A stretch of 64,000 nucleotides of DNA from Paenibacillus glacialis (lineage in GTDB: Bacteria; Bacillota; Bacilli; Paenibacillales; Paenibacillaceae): the NCBI RefSeq assembly GCF_001637205.1, contig NZ_LVJH01000017.1:124001-188000 (forward strand), in the 5' to 3' direction. Of this stretch, positions 8,601 through 16,462 are shown piece by piece (within the stretch, counting starts at the first letter, position 1; each line of letters begins with the position of its first letter). Position numbers and translations under genes: made by a program. The notes under the pieces are model-generated. The model searched no databases. It worked only from the letters and a program-made list of their open reading frames with translations, and was not told the origin of the DNA.

Positions 8601-9500
8601 TCACTGAGTCATCGGATATAGTGAAATAATCTCCTTGAGTTCATTATTTAAGACTTGTATCTCGGTAATTTGTTGTAAATTTCCGATCATACCTAACAGA
8701 ATAACTCTCCGAGGTTGAATATCAACAATTTCTTTCTCCAGAATATGAATCGATTCTAGAGCATCTGCGTACGTCCTCTTATCAAGTGAGCTAGCCTTGA
8801 GGTAATCCTTTATTTCTTTGGTTATCAGAAGAGGATGCCGTTGAACACTAGATTTATCTTTGTATACATTAATCCATTGACCCCACACATCCGAAGTGAT
8901 AAGTGGTTCGGAAGACTTAGAGATCATACTTTGGGTGACGTTGTCAAGTAAGGACATAAGATGATGCGACATTTTATGGATGTTTATAGGGAGGCCAGGA
9001 ATGAACAACATCCGCAAATAGGCGCACAATATACCGCCAAAGAATAAGATGATGTCGATCGTGTAAGGCTCAACTTCAGAACCATAGATGGTTTCAAGTT
9101 TAACTTTGAACCAGTGAAGCATTCTGAAATGCTCATCCCGCATACAATTATGTTTTTTACTTGGACCAGGACCGTCTATGAACTGCTTCTTCACGAACTC
9201 CCGTAACTCAATCAGATGACTTAGAAGAACCTCCACTTGTTTATGTAGTTGCTCTTTAGGAGAAAGAAGAGTGTCTTGTTCTACCTGAATAATACTGTCT
9301 CGAATGAGATGGAAACAATATAGGTAAATACTCTCTTCCAATTCATCTTTAGATTTGAAGTGTAGGTATAAACTTCCCTTAGACATTTCACATACTTCAG
9401 CAATTTCTTGCATGGAGGTTGAGGATATACCTTGAGTAGAGAATAGTTGTAAGGCAGTCTTCAAAATGTAGTTTTTCTTGTCCGCTGATTTGTCAGCCAA
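8601..9500 (-). CDS. TetR-family transcriptional regulator of the efflux pump
   Basis: The N-terminal DNA-binding domain has the classic TetR layout: ALQLFSTQGISSTSMQEIAE, then CEMSKGSLYLHFKSKDEL (about residues 17-54). The C-terminal ligand domain is long for the family (299 aa in total) and ends in an extra helical section. TTG start at 9500 with AAAGGAG 10 nt upstream. Arrangement and length recall YerO, the regulator of yerP/swrC. A dyad overlapping its promoter region (9539-9556) suggests autoregulation of the regulator-pump operon. Confidence 0.92.
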   Translation of the reverse strand: MADKSADKKNYILKTALQLFSTQGISSTSMQEIAEVCEMSKGSLYLHFKSKDELEESIYLYCFHLIRDSIIQVEQDTLLSPKEQLHKQVEVLLSHLIELREFVKKQFIDGPGPSKKHNCMRDEHFRMLHWFKVKLETIYGSEVEPYTIDIILFFGGILCAYLRMLFIPGLPINIHKMSHHLMSLLDNVTQSMISKSSEPLITSDVWGQWINVYKDKSSVQRHPLLITKEIKDYLKASSLDKRTYADALESIHILEKEIVDIQPRRVILLGMIGNLQQITEIQVLNNELKEIISLYPMTQ

Positions 9501-9538
9501 TGTGCACTCGCTCCTTTCTAGAACTTTCGGGTTCTGTT

Positions 9539-9584
9539 TTTGACTTGTTAGTCAAATTATATTACAAATCCAAATGGGTTACAA
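9539..9584 (-). promoter_or_regulatory. TetR-operon promoter with adjacent dyad operator
   Basis: Minus strand: TTGTAA (9584-9579), a 17-bp spacer and TATAAT (9561-9556), abutted by the dyad TTTGAC-N6-GTCAAA at 9539-9556. The dyad would cover the transcription start, a typical repressor position. The assignment to the neighbouring TetR protein is inferred. Confidence 0.6.
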
Positions 9585-9617
9585 CTTTGCAACACTGTTC
9601 AACAGTATTACGATCCA

Positions 9618-9932
9618 TTAAGAGATCAATTTCAGACCTATAGCCGCAATAAGAATCATTGATATAAACACAATTCTTTTGAATTCTTTTGGTTCGTTAT
9701 ACAGCGTCATGCCGACGATGGCACTACCTACGGTTCCAATTCCTGTCCATACAGCATAAGCCGTACCCATAGAGAGGGATGTCATGCCATAAGAGAGCAA
9801 GGAGAAGCTACATATAAAGGAGAGGGACATAAGTACATATGCCTTGGGTCCTTTGCGATCTGCGATGCCCTTGATACCGATGACGCCAAATACTTCACAT
9901 AAACCTGCGAGAACAACTGCAATCCAAGCCAT
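9618..9932 (-). CDS. ykkD: SMR-family exporter subunit, YkkD-like
   Basis: 104-residue four-helix small multidrug resistance protein. The conserved GTAYAVWTGIGTVGSAIVGM segment and the C-terminal AAIGLKLIS match YkkD. The membrane-embedded Glu of the family is in the first helix (LAGLCEVFGV). It overlaps the preceding SMR gene by one base (TAATG), a mark of translational coupling and heterodimer formation. YkkCD-type paired SMR proteins export guanidinium or small cationic compounds. Which of these applies cannot be decided here because no guanidine riboswitch is seen upstream. Confidence 0.9.
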   Translation of the reverse strand: MAWIAVVLAGLCEVFGVIGIKGIADRKGPKAYVLMSLSFICSFSLLSYGMTSLSMGTAYAVWTGIGTVGSAIVGMTLYNEPKEFKRIVFISMILIAAIGLKLIS

Positions 9933-10279
9933 TAGATATTCGCCTCCTTCGAAGGGGTTATGTCTTTATCCGTAATTAACTTGAGACCAATGACGCCGGA
10001 TAGTAATAACAGAATCAGTAGTATTTTGGACAAGCGAAAAGGTTCGTTGAAGAATAGCATCTCTGTAATGACCGTTCCTCCCGTCCCTAATCCTGTAAAT
10101 ACGGCGTAGACCGTCCCGATAGGCAATCGTTTCGAAGCCATGATGATAAGGTAAAAGCTGATTGCAATCGCAAGAGCTGTTCCCATCCATTCAACAACGG
10201 TATTTGAATGTTTAAGTCCAGACACCCAAATTACTTCAATAATTCCTCCAATAAGTACATACAGCCATTGTCGATTCAT
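9932..10279 (-). CDS. ykkC: SMR-family exporter subunit, YkkC-like
   Basis: 115-residue partner of the YkkD-like protein, with four hydrophobic helices. Key segments are GGIIEVIWVSGLKHS (helix 1 with the essential Glu), GTVYAVFTGLGTGGTVITEM and GVIGLKLITDKD; the short hydrophilic tail is also typical of YkkC. ATG at 10279 is chosen because AAAAAGGAG lies 7 nt upstream; the frame is open further upstream but without a ribosome binding site. Transcription probably starts from the extended -10 at 10380-10385 on the minus strand. Confidence 0.88.
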   Translation of the reverse strand: MNRQWLYVLIGGIIEVIWVSGLKHSNTVVEWMGTALAIAISFYLIIMASKRLPIGTVYAVFTGLGTGGTVITEMLFFNEPFRLSKILLILLLLSGVIGLKLITDKDITPSKEANI

Positions 10280-10379
10280 GCTGACACTCCTTTTTCCCTT
10301 ATATTGTCTTGATGATGAGTCGACCGACAGAAATCGGCCATGCAACAGTAATTTTTGTCTGAAAGTGACATGAAACATC

Positions 10380-10388
10380 AGTATAACA
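10380..10388 (-). promoter_or_regulatory. Putative extended -10 promoter of ykkCD
   Basis: Minus strand TGTTATACT is a TGn extended -10 about 100 bp before ykkC. The intervening leader has a small CCGA/TCGG dyad but none of the conserved ykkC-yxkD (guanidine-I) aptamer motifs. Confidence 0.4.
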
Positions 10389-10418
10389 TTTCAGTAGCTT
10401 CGTTTAGAAATTGGGAAC

Positions 10419-10464
10419 GCAAACTTTAGTTCAATTTATATAGATAGAATGAACTAAAGTTTGC
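10419..10464. repeat. 15-bp-arm inverted repeat beside the MITE-like element
   Basis: GCAAACTTTAGTTCA (10419-10433) and its perfect complement (10450-10464) flank a 16-nt A/T loop. The right arm is the end of the adjacent MITE-like copy, so this looks like an extra element terminus next to the full copy. Confidence 0.75.
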
Positions 10465-10534
10465 GCTCACAAGTTCAACCATTTCAAAAGAGAATCATGA
10501 ATAGGGGGGGGCGTCTTTAGTTCAATTTATATAG
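10437..10534 (-). repeat. MITE-like element, copy 1
   Basis: 98 bp. The reverse complement aligns with the element at 63885-63985: both have TTGAACTAAAGACG near one end, an internal ATTCATGATTCTCTTT segment and TGTGAGCGCAAACTTTAGTTCA at the other end. Terminal inverted repeats resemble TATATAGATTGAACTAAAG. It ends about 88 bp before the cardiolipin synthase start. It carries no coding capacity. Confidence 0.75.
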
Positions 10535-10621
10535 GTAGGAGGATTAGAAAGAATCATGTACAATAGTATTGTTATAGGATGCTATTCGAATACATAAAGC
10601 AGATTAAAAGTGAGGGAACAT

Positions 10622-12130
10622 ATGAGACGAGGATTACAAATAGTATTAGTTTCAGTCATTGTGTTTGCATTTTATTATTTTGGGTTCGGAGTTGTAGGGA
10701 AAACGGCTGGAACAATTGTAAGTATATTTGCAACACTAACGGTTATTTCGTTGTGTTTTATTATCTTTATGGAGAATCGGAATCCCTCCACAACGTTATC
10801 TTGGATACTATTGCTCGCATTAGTTCCTGTTGTAGGTCTAATCTTTTATTTTCTGTTCGGACAGAACTATTTCAACCGACGGAAATACGATAAAAAAGCA
10901 CTGCGTGATATGGAGGTATACGAAAGATTAGAGAAAGAAGAATTGCGGTTCCATCAGGATCTTTCGCAGTTTACACCTCGTCAACAACAAATGTTGAAAT
11001 TATCCCAGAAGCTAGCGCGTACGCCAATTTCATTTTCTACAGAAACAACCATACTTACGAATGGAGAGCAGACTTTCTCCAATTTGATTCATGAACTCGA
11101 GAACGCCAAACATCATATTCATATGGAATATTACATTTTTAGAGATGATGATATTGGCACACGAATTCAGCAAATTCTGATCAATAAGGCCAAATCGGGT
11201 ATTAAGGTAAGATTTATGTATGATGCGGTGGGTAGTATTCAGATTTCTAAATCATTTCTGAAAGAAATGGTCGATGCGGGTGTGAAATTGGTTGCGTTCG
11301 GTAGCGTTAAGACGAATTTCTTCTCCAGTCGTGTGAATTTCCGTAATCATCGTAAGATTGTCGTTATTGATGGAGATGTAGGTTTTATAGGTGGACTGAA
11401 CGTGGGCGATGAGTATTTGAGCCGAAGTAAGACTTATGGCTACTGGCGGGATACACACATGTTAGTTAGAGGAGAAGCTGTACGAACGCTACAGATGATC
11501 TTCTTGCAGGACTGGTTGCATATGACTGGAGAGAAACTCCTTGAACAAGAGTATTTCTCACCTACCCTTACGAGTGGTGGTGATGGTGCCGTTCAGATGA
11601 TTGCGAGCGGTCCCGACAATGAGAGACGAGTACTACGGAATATCTTCTTCTCGATGATCACTTCGGCGAAGAAAAGTGTATGGTTGGCAACGCCGTATTT
11701 CATACCCAATGATGATATATTAACGGCTTTAAGAGTAGCTGCTTTATCGGGGATGGATGTTCGGATTCTATTCCCTGCTAAGCCAGATAAGAAGCTTCCA
11801 TTCTTTGCTTCGCATTCCTATTTCCCATCTTTGTTGGATGCGGGTGTAAAGATATATGAGTACGAGAAGGGATTCATTCATTCCAAACTATTGATCGTGG
11901 ATGGTGAAGTGGCGACTATAGGGACGGCCAATATGGATATGCGCAGTCTGAACCTTAACTTTGAAGTCAATGCGCTTCTTGTTGGGACATCTAGTGTAGA
12001 AAGAATGGTTGCAGACTTCGAACGGGATCTATTAACAACGAATCTCATGAATTTAGATCAATTAAAGAACAAGAAGATATGGGAGCGTTTCTTAGAATCT
12101 GCTGCAAGATTAATGGCACCACTATTATAA
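10622..12130 (+). CDS. cls: Cardiolipin synthase (phospholipase D superfamily)
   Basis: Membrane enzyme condensing two phosphatidylglycerols to cardiolipin. Two N-terminal hydrophobic segments (about residues 5-60) are followed by the FYFLFGQNYFNRRK boundary typical of Cls. Two PLD catalytic motifs are intact: NHRKIVVIDGDVGFIGGLN and HSKLLIVDGEVATIGTAN (HxK..D). Length (502 aa) is normal. ATG at 10622 has GAGG 6 nt upstream; a GTG four codons earlier is a weaker alternative. It is single-gene, with a MITE-like repeat upstream and a strong hairpin overlapping its stop codon. Confidence 0.93.
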   Translation: MRRGLQIVLVSVIVFAFYYFGFGVVGKTAGTIVSIFATLTVISLCFIIFMENRNPSTTLSWILLLALVPVVGLIFYFLFGQNYFNRRKYDKKALRDMEVYERLEKEELRFHQDLSQFTPRQQQMLKLSQKLARTPISFSTETTILTNGEQTFSNLIHELENAKHHIHMEYYIFRDDDIGTRIQQILINKAKSGIKVRFMYDAVGSIQISKSFLKEMVDAGVKLVAFGSVKTNFFSSRVNFRNHRKIVVIDGDVGFIGGLNVGDEYLSRSKTYGYWRDTHMLVRGEAVRTLQMIFLQDWLHMTGEKLLEQEYFSPTLTSGGDGAVQMIASGPDNERRVLRNIFFSMITSAKKSVWLATPYFIPNDDILTALRVAALSGMDVRILFPAKPDKKLPFFASHSYFPSLLDAGVKIYEYEKGFIHSKLLIVDGEVATIGTANMDMRSLNLNFEVNALLVGTSSVERMVADFERDLLTTNLMNLDQLKNKKIWERFLESAARLMAPLL

Positions 12131-12176
12131 ACGACAAAGAACGTCTGCTCATTAGCGGACGTTCTTTGTCGTTTAT
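12127..12176 (+). terminator. Stem-loop at the end of cls
   Basis: Two perfect 19-bp arms (ATAAACGACAAAGAACGTC and complement) with a 12-nt loop; the cls stop codon lies in the left arm. The T-tract is only partial (TTTAT within the arm), so termination strength is uncertain. Confidence 0.65.
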
Positions 12177-12196
12177 AGCTACCAGCACATTTGACG

Positions 12197-12516
12197 CTAG
12201 AATGTTGTGAAACTAAGAATTTTCTGAAGTCTAAATTCATGTGCGTTTCCAGAGGAGACTAGCGCTGTCTGCTCGCTAACAACTAATTTTCGTTGATTAG
12301 CTTTTACATTAAGAAGGTCTACATAGGAACGAAGTGTAATCTTAGGACCTTGATCAGCTATGAGGTTTGATAACTTTCAGACTGACCCAACCATTGAACA
12401 AAAGTACGCCAAACAGACGAATAAATAGGGGTTGAATCGCGTAAAGGGTCTGGATCTGGTAAAGGATCACAGTAAGAAGCGATAACACCAGTAATCCCAA
12501 CGCTGAGCGAATCCAT
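12197..12516 (-). pseudogene. Frameshifted small gene of unknown family
   Basis: Two consecutive minus-strand frames look like one broken gene. The first starts at ATG 12516 (GGAAG 6 nt upstream), encodes MDSLSVGITGVIASYCD... through VWRTFVQWLGQSESYQTS and stops at 12358. The next frame continues with LIADQGPKITLRSYVD, NVKANQRKLVVSEQ and AHEFRLQKILSF to a stop at 12197. Joining them needs one frameshift near 12360-12375 and gives about 105 residues of normal amino-acid composition. I do not recognise the family. Two unrelated short ORFs are the alternative. Confidence 0.4.
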
Positions 12517-12669
12517 ATTGAGCTTCCACTCACTTCAAGCTAACGGTTTAAAATGCATTAATAACTGCGTTCTCTATGGTGCATCCAATGAACACACGAT
12601 ATGTTTGTCGCTTCGTCGTCCTCGGTTTGCCTAAGCAATCGTAGTAAGGAAATCTCGCACCCAGCATAT

Positions 12670-12678
12670 GGTATAATA
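12670..12678 (+). promoter_or_regulatory. Putative extended -10 promoter of fni
   Basis: TGGTATAAT is an extended -10 with no clear -35. It would give a leader of about 140 nt containing all three tandem stem-loops before fni. Confidence 0.45.
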
Positions 12679-12710
12679 CATCTATATTTGAATGTGTTCG
12701 TTTAAGAAAT

Positions 12711-12817
12711 GAGTTTTGTTCCAAAACTTTAAGATAAATGCTTACGAGGAGAGTTTTGTTCCAAAACTTTAAAGCAAATGCTTACGAAGTAAGTTTTGTT
12801 CCAAAACTTTAAGGAGG
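12711..12817 (+). repeat. Three tandem 40-bp stem-loop repeats ending at the fni Shine-Dalgarno
   Basis: Units start at 12711, 12751 and 12791. Each has AGTTTTG-TTC-CAAAACT (7-bp stem, TTC loop); the first two are followed by a TTAA..nAAATGCTTACGA spacer. The third 3' arm ends two bases before AAGGAGG. Each 3' arm can instead pair with the 5' arm of the next unit. The same design with a different stem precedes atpG (36395-36520). Confidence 0.85.
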
Positions 12818-12824
12818 AAATGTA

Positions 12825-13898
12825 ATGAAGACGGATTCCACTGGAATGTTGAGAGAGTCACTCATGCCTGAGGTGCCAACGGGTGAACGTAAAATAGAAC
12901 ATGTACGGCTTTGTCTCGATGAAGAAGTAGGGGGCAAAGGTGTAACAAACGGATTTGAGCATTATCGATTCCGTCATTGCGCTTTACCAGAGGTCAACTT
13001 TGATGATATTAGTATCGAGACGAACTTCTTAGGGAAGACATTACGCACGCCTTTACTCATTAGCTCCATGACAGGTGGAAGTGAGGCGACGGGAGCAATA
13101 AACTCTCGACTGGCAGAAGCAGCAGAGCGAAGAGGTTGGGCTATCGGAGTTGGCTCTGTTCGTGCTGCCGTGGAGCGGGAAGAACTAGCATCTACTTTCT
13201 ATGTTAGGGATAAGGCGCCCAATATTCCGATTATCGCTAATCTGGGGGCCGTTCAGCTTAACTATGGCTTCACAACGGAGGATTGTTTACGGGCCATTGA
13301 TATTGCTGGCGCGAGCATGTTGGTGTTACATCTGAATGGACTTCAAGAAGTCTTTCAACCGGAAGGAAATACGAACTTCGGTGGATTGCTGTCACGAATT
13401 GAGGAAGTGTGCGTTAAGCTTGATGTACCTGTAGGCATCAAGGAAGTGGGTTGGGGTATTGATGGGGAGACCGCGTCGAGGTTATATGACGCGGGCGTTG
13501 CCTTCATAGACGTGGCAGGTGCCGGAGGCACCTCTTGGAGCCAAGTCGAGAAATTCCGCAGCCGCGACGAGGTTCGTCGCGCGGCAGCGGAAGCATTCGC
13601 GGGGTGGGGCATCCCCACCGCGGAGTGCATTGTCGAGGTGCGGGAGGTATCCCCACACGGAGGATTGATCGGCAGCGGCGGGCTGAATAGTGGCGTGGAC
13701 GCCGCTAAAGCATTGGCGCTCGGCGCCGATATTGCGGGGTTCGGCCGCAGCCTGTTGGGGCCGGCCGTACAATCCGAGGAGGCGCTCGACGCTGCCCTCG
13801 CGAGGGTGGAGCTTGAGCTACGCACAGCGATGTTTGGCATCGGCGCTGCGAATATATCGGCGCTACGTACGACACGACGCTTGATTCGAGTGAATTAG
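12825..13898 (+). CDS. fni: Isopentenyl-diphosphate delta-isomerase, type 2
   Basis: FMN- and NAD(P)H-dependent enzyme interconverting isopentenyl and dimethylallyl diphosphate, feeding undecaprenyl-phosphate and menaquinone side-chain synthesis. Visible family motifs: RKIEH at residues 22-26, ISSMTGGSE, the IGVGSVRA loop, HLNGLQE, AGAGGTSWSQVE and GSGGLNSG for flavin-phosphate binding. Length (357 aa) is close to B. subtilis Fni (about 350). It has a perfect AAGGAGG. Base composition changes sharply inside the gene: roughly 13490-13850 is much richer in G+C than the first half and the neighbouring genes. Transcription is probably monocistronic. Confidence 0.95.
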   Translation: MKTDSTGMLRESLMPEVPTGERKIEHVRLCLDEEVGGKGVTNGFEHYRFRHCALPEVNFDDISIETNFLGKTLRTPLLISSMTGGSEATGAINSRLAEAAERRGWAIGVGSVRAAVEREELASTFYVRDKAPNIPIIANLGAVQLNYGFTTEDCLRAIDIAGASMLVLHLNGLQEVFQPEGNTNFGGLLSRIEEVCVKLDVPVGIKEVGWGIDGETASRLYDAGVAFIDVAGAGGTSWSQVEKFRSRDEVRRAAAEAFAGWGIPTAECIVEVREVSPHGGLIGSGGLNSGVDAAKALALGADIAGFGRSLLGPAVQSEEALDAALARVELELRTAMFGIGAANISALRTTRRLIRVN

Positions 13899-13976
13899 AG
13901 AATAAAGAAAGCTTGTCTAGCTCTTATTCATATTTATTAGGCTTAATTTGCTGATGTTAAGCAAAAGGCATACATT

Positions 13977-14022
13977 AAGATAAATACCCTTATATCACAT
14001 GTGAAATAAGGGTATTTATCTT
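13977..14022 (+). terminator. Stem-loop between fni and the ECF operon
   Basis: Two perfect 17-bp arms (AAGATAAATACCCTTAT and complement) surround a loop that itself contains TCACATGTGA. A short T-rich end suggests a terminator for fni. Confidence 0.6.
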
Positions 14023-14182
14023 ATGATTCGCAAATTATCAATGATATCAACGTAATTATTGATGAATTTTTCTTTTATGTTGTAAAAAAGTTTTGCCTTC
14101 CTGTTCTAATCCACTTATATTAATAGTACAAATAACGGAAAATGTTCGTTTTTGATATTAAAGAAGCGGGAAGGTGAATTTT

Positions 14183-14743
14183 ATGAAGAAATCTCTTTTT
14201 CAATTGAATACAAAAACAGTGGTGACGATCGGGATTTGTGCAGCGCTTTATGGTGCGACGGGCTTTATTGGAGTTCCTATTGGTCCTGATACTTCATTAA
14301 GACCTGCTATTGCACTACTAGCCATTTTTGGTGCATTGTTTGGCCCGGTTGTTGGATTCACAGCTGGATTCATTGGACACGTCCTAACGGACTTGTTGAC
14401 AAGTGGTATGGTGTGGTGGGGATGGGCACTTGGTTCTGCCCTAACAGGAGCGTTCATGGGTATTATCTATTTGTATAAAGGATTCGACCCGTTGGCCGGA
14501 CTTGTCAAAAGTAAGCATATTGGATTCTTTGCGGTGTACGGTATCGTTGGAATAATATTATCCCTACTCTTCTCCTGGTGGTTCGATATTACGTTCATGG
14601 GTGAACCGTCAGATAAATTAGTTATTCAGGTTTCGTTAGCATCGCTCTCTAATATTGCTGTATTTGTAGTGTTAGGTATACCCGCTGTGCTTGGTTATGC
14701 GAAACGGAATCGGAAGGCAAGCAATTTAAGTGTGAATGAATAG
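14183..14743 (+). CDS. ECF transporter S component (UPF0397 family)
   Basis: Substrate-binding integral membrane subunit of an energy-coupling-factor vitamin/micronutrient importer. The 186-residue protein has about five to six hydrophobic helices. NTKTVVTIGICAALYGATGF near the N-terminus and ALFGPVVGFTAGFIGHVLTD followed by VWWGWALGSALTGAFMG are the UPF0397 signature. ATG at 14183 has AAGGTG 6 nt upstream; a GTG at 14174 is less likely because it falls in that site. The substrate is not predictable. It is first in a three-gene operon with its own ATPase and T subunit, so it is a dedicated (group I) ECF system. Confidence 0.85.
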   Translation: MKKSLFQLNTKTVVTIGICAALYGATGFIGVPIGPDTSLRPAIALLAIFGALFGPVVGFTAGFIGHVLTDLLTSGMVWWGWALGSALTGAFMGIIYLYKGFDPLAGLVKSKHIGFFAVYGIVGIILSLLFSWWFDITFMGEPSDKLVIQVSLASLSNIAVFVVLGIPAVLGYAKRNRKASNLSVNE

Positions 14744-14758
14744 GAGTAGAGAAATTAC

Positions 14759-16462
14759 ATGAAGCCCATCATCTCGTTTCAACAGTATAGCTTCCGATAT
14801 AAGAGTCAGAACGAACCAACATTAAAGAACATCACACTAGATATTTATGCTGGTGAGAAAATATGGATTGCAGGACCTAGTGGTTCTGGAAAGTCAACGT
14901 TAGCCCATTGTATCAATGGGCTAATCCCTTTTACGTATAAAGGTGAGACCAGTGGTAGCTTGTCAATCGATGGTCGTGATCCATCCGATTTAAGTATATT
15001 TGAACTTAGCAACACAGTTGGAACCATTCTTCAGGATCAGGACTCTCAGTTTGTTGGTCTCACCGTTGGGGAAGACGTTGCTTTTGTTATGGAAAACAAG
15101 GGTGTTTCACGTCCAGACATGAAAGCTCAAGTTATTTCGGCTCTGACGATGGTTGAAATGCTCCACAATATAGAACAAAGTCCCTACGATTTATCTGGTG
15201 GACAGAAACAAAGTGTATCCCTTGCGGGGGTGCTATCTACAGATGCGGAAGTACTTCTATTTGATGAACCTCTGGCGAATCTAGATCCAGTGAGTGGGAA
15301 GCGGGCGATGAAGCTCATTCATGATATTCACGTTCAAAGTGGAAAAACAACGATTATCATCGAACATAGAGTAGAGGATGTTCTACAGGAGCCAATTGAT
15401 CGTATTGTACTCATGAACCAAGGAGAGATTGCCGTGATAGGTACGCCTGACGACATTCTTTCTTCTGGATTGCTACGGAAGTATGGACTGCGTCCACCGC
15501 TTTATACGGATGCCATGGAGTATGCAGGCATTTCATTAGATGGTGTGAATGGGCTAAGTGTACCTCAGAAGCTCGACATTCCCGGTTTGAAAGACCAATT
15601 AGATGCTTGGACACGTGATATTGGGAAGGGTGACCCTATTCCCACCAGTACGCCATTACTCGAACTAAAGAGTGTTGAGTTTGGATATGACAAAGATAAG
15701 TCTGTCATCAAGGATGTCTCGCTAAATGTCGGTACAGGTGAAATTGTGGCATTGCTCGGTAATAATGGAGCTGGAAAGTCAACACTATCGCAATTAATTA
15801 CCGGTATTTTGAAACCTCAGTTGGGTCGGGTGATCTATGCAGGAGAGGATATCAGCTCATGGTCGATTCGCCGCCGCGGGGAGCAAATCGGTTATGTGAT
15901 GCAGAATCCGAACCACATGATTACACAGCATATGATTGCCGAGGAAGTTGGCCTCGGATTGAAGGTTAGAGGTGTGGCTGCAGATGAAATTAAGGAACGT
16001 GTAGAACATGTTCTGAAAGTGTGTGGACTACATCCATTCCGTAATTGGCCGGTATCTGCTCTTAGTTATGGACAGAAGAAGAGACTCAGTATTGCATCCA
16101 TTCTTATTCTAGAGCCGAAACTTATGATATTAGATGAACCGACAGCAGGACAAGATTATCACCATTATAAAGAATTTATGGATTTCATTCGTGGACTGGC
16201 AGGGCAAGGATTAGCATTTCTCCTGATTACCCATGACATGTATCTAGCCTTAGAGTACGCTCAGAGAGCGGTAGTGCTGAGTGATGGTAAAGTGATCGCT
16301 GAGGATACGGTAGCCTCCGTATTAAGCCAACATGAAGTTACGAGTACAGCGCATCTGAAGGAGACTTCACTCTCCGTATTCGCAAGATTCAACGACTTAG
16401 AACAGCCTGAACGTTTGGTTCAAGCTTTTATCAACTATGAAAAGGAGAAGGGCTATGAATAG
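14759..16462 (+). CDS. ECF transporter ATPase with two fused ABC domains
   Basis: 567-residue fusion of two ABC ATPase domains supplying energy to the ECF importer. Domain 1 has Walker A GPSGSGKS (residues 39-46), signature LSGGQKQ and Walker B LLFDEPLANLDP. Domain 2 has Walker A GNNGAGKS, a signature of form LSYGQKKR and Walker B LMILDEPTAGQD. The ABC signature of the second half is thus a variant (SYGQ). Fused A-A' subunits are usual in dedicated ECF systems such as YkoD. It starts 16 bp after the S gene and its end overlaps the T gene by 8 bp. Confidence 0.93.
   Translation: MKPIISFQQYSFRYKSQNEPTLKNITLDIYAGEKIWIAGPSGSGKSTLAHCINGLIPFTYKGETSGSLSIDGRDPSDLSIFELSNTVGTILQDQDSQFVGLTVGEDVAFVMENKGVSRPDMKAQVISALTMVEMLHNIEQSPYDLSGGQKQSVSLAGVLSTDAEVLLFDEPLANLDPVSGKRAMKLIHDIHVQSGKTTIIIEHRVEDVLQEPIDRIVLMNQGEIAVIGTPDDILSSGLLRKYGLRPPLYTDAMEYAGISLDGVNGLSVPQKLDIPGLKDQLDAWTRDIGKGDPIPTSTPLLELKSVEFGYDKDKSVIKDVSLNVGTGEIVALLGNNGAGKSTLSQLITGILKPQLGRVIYAGEDISSWSIRRRGEQIGYVMQNPNHMITQHMIAEEVGLGLKVRGVAADEIKERVEHVLKVCGLHPFRNWPVSALSYGQKKRLSIASILILEPKLMILDEPTAGQDYHHYKEFMDFIRGLAGQGLAFLLITHDMYLALEYAQRAVVLSDGKVIAEDTVASVLSQHEVTSTAHLKETSLSVFARFNDLEQPERLVQAFINYEKEKGYE

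Noticed and set aside
10280..10400. Guanidine-I (ykkC) riboswitch upstream of ykkCD-like genes
   Set aside because: The leader is about 100 nt and lacks the conserved aptamer segments.
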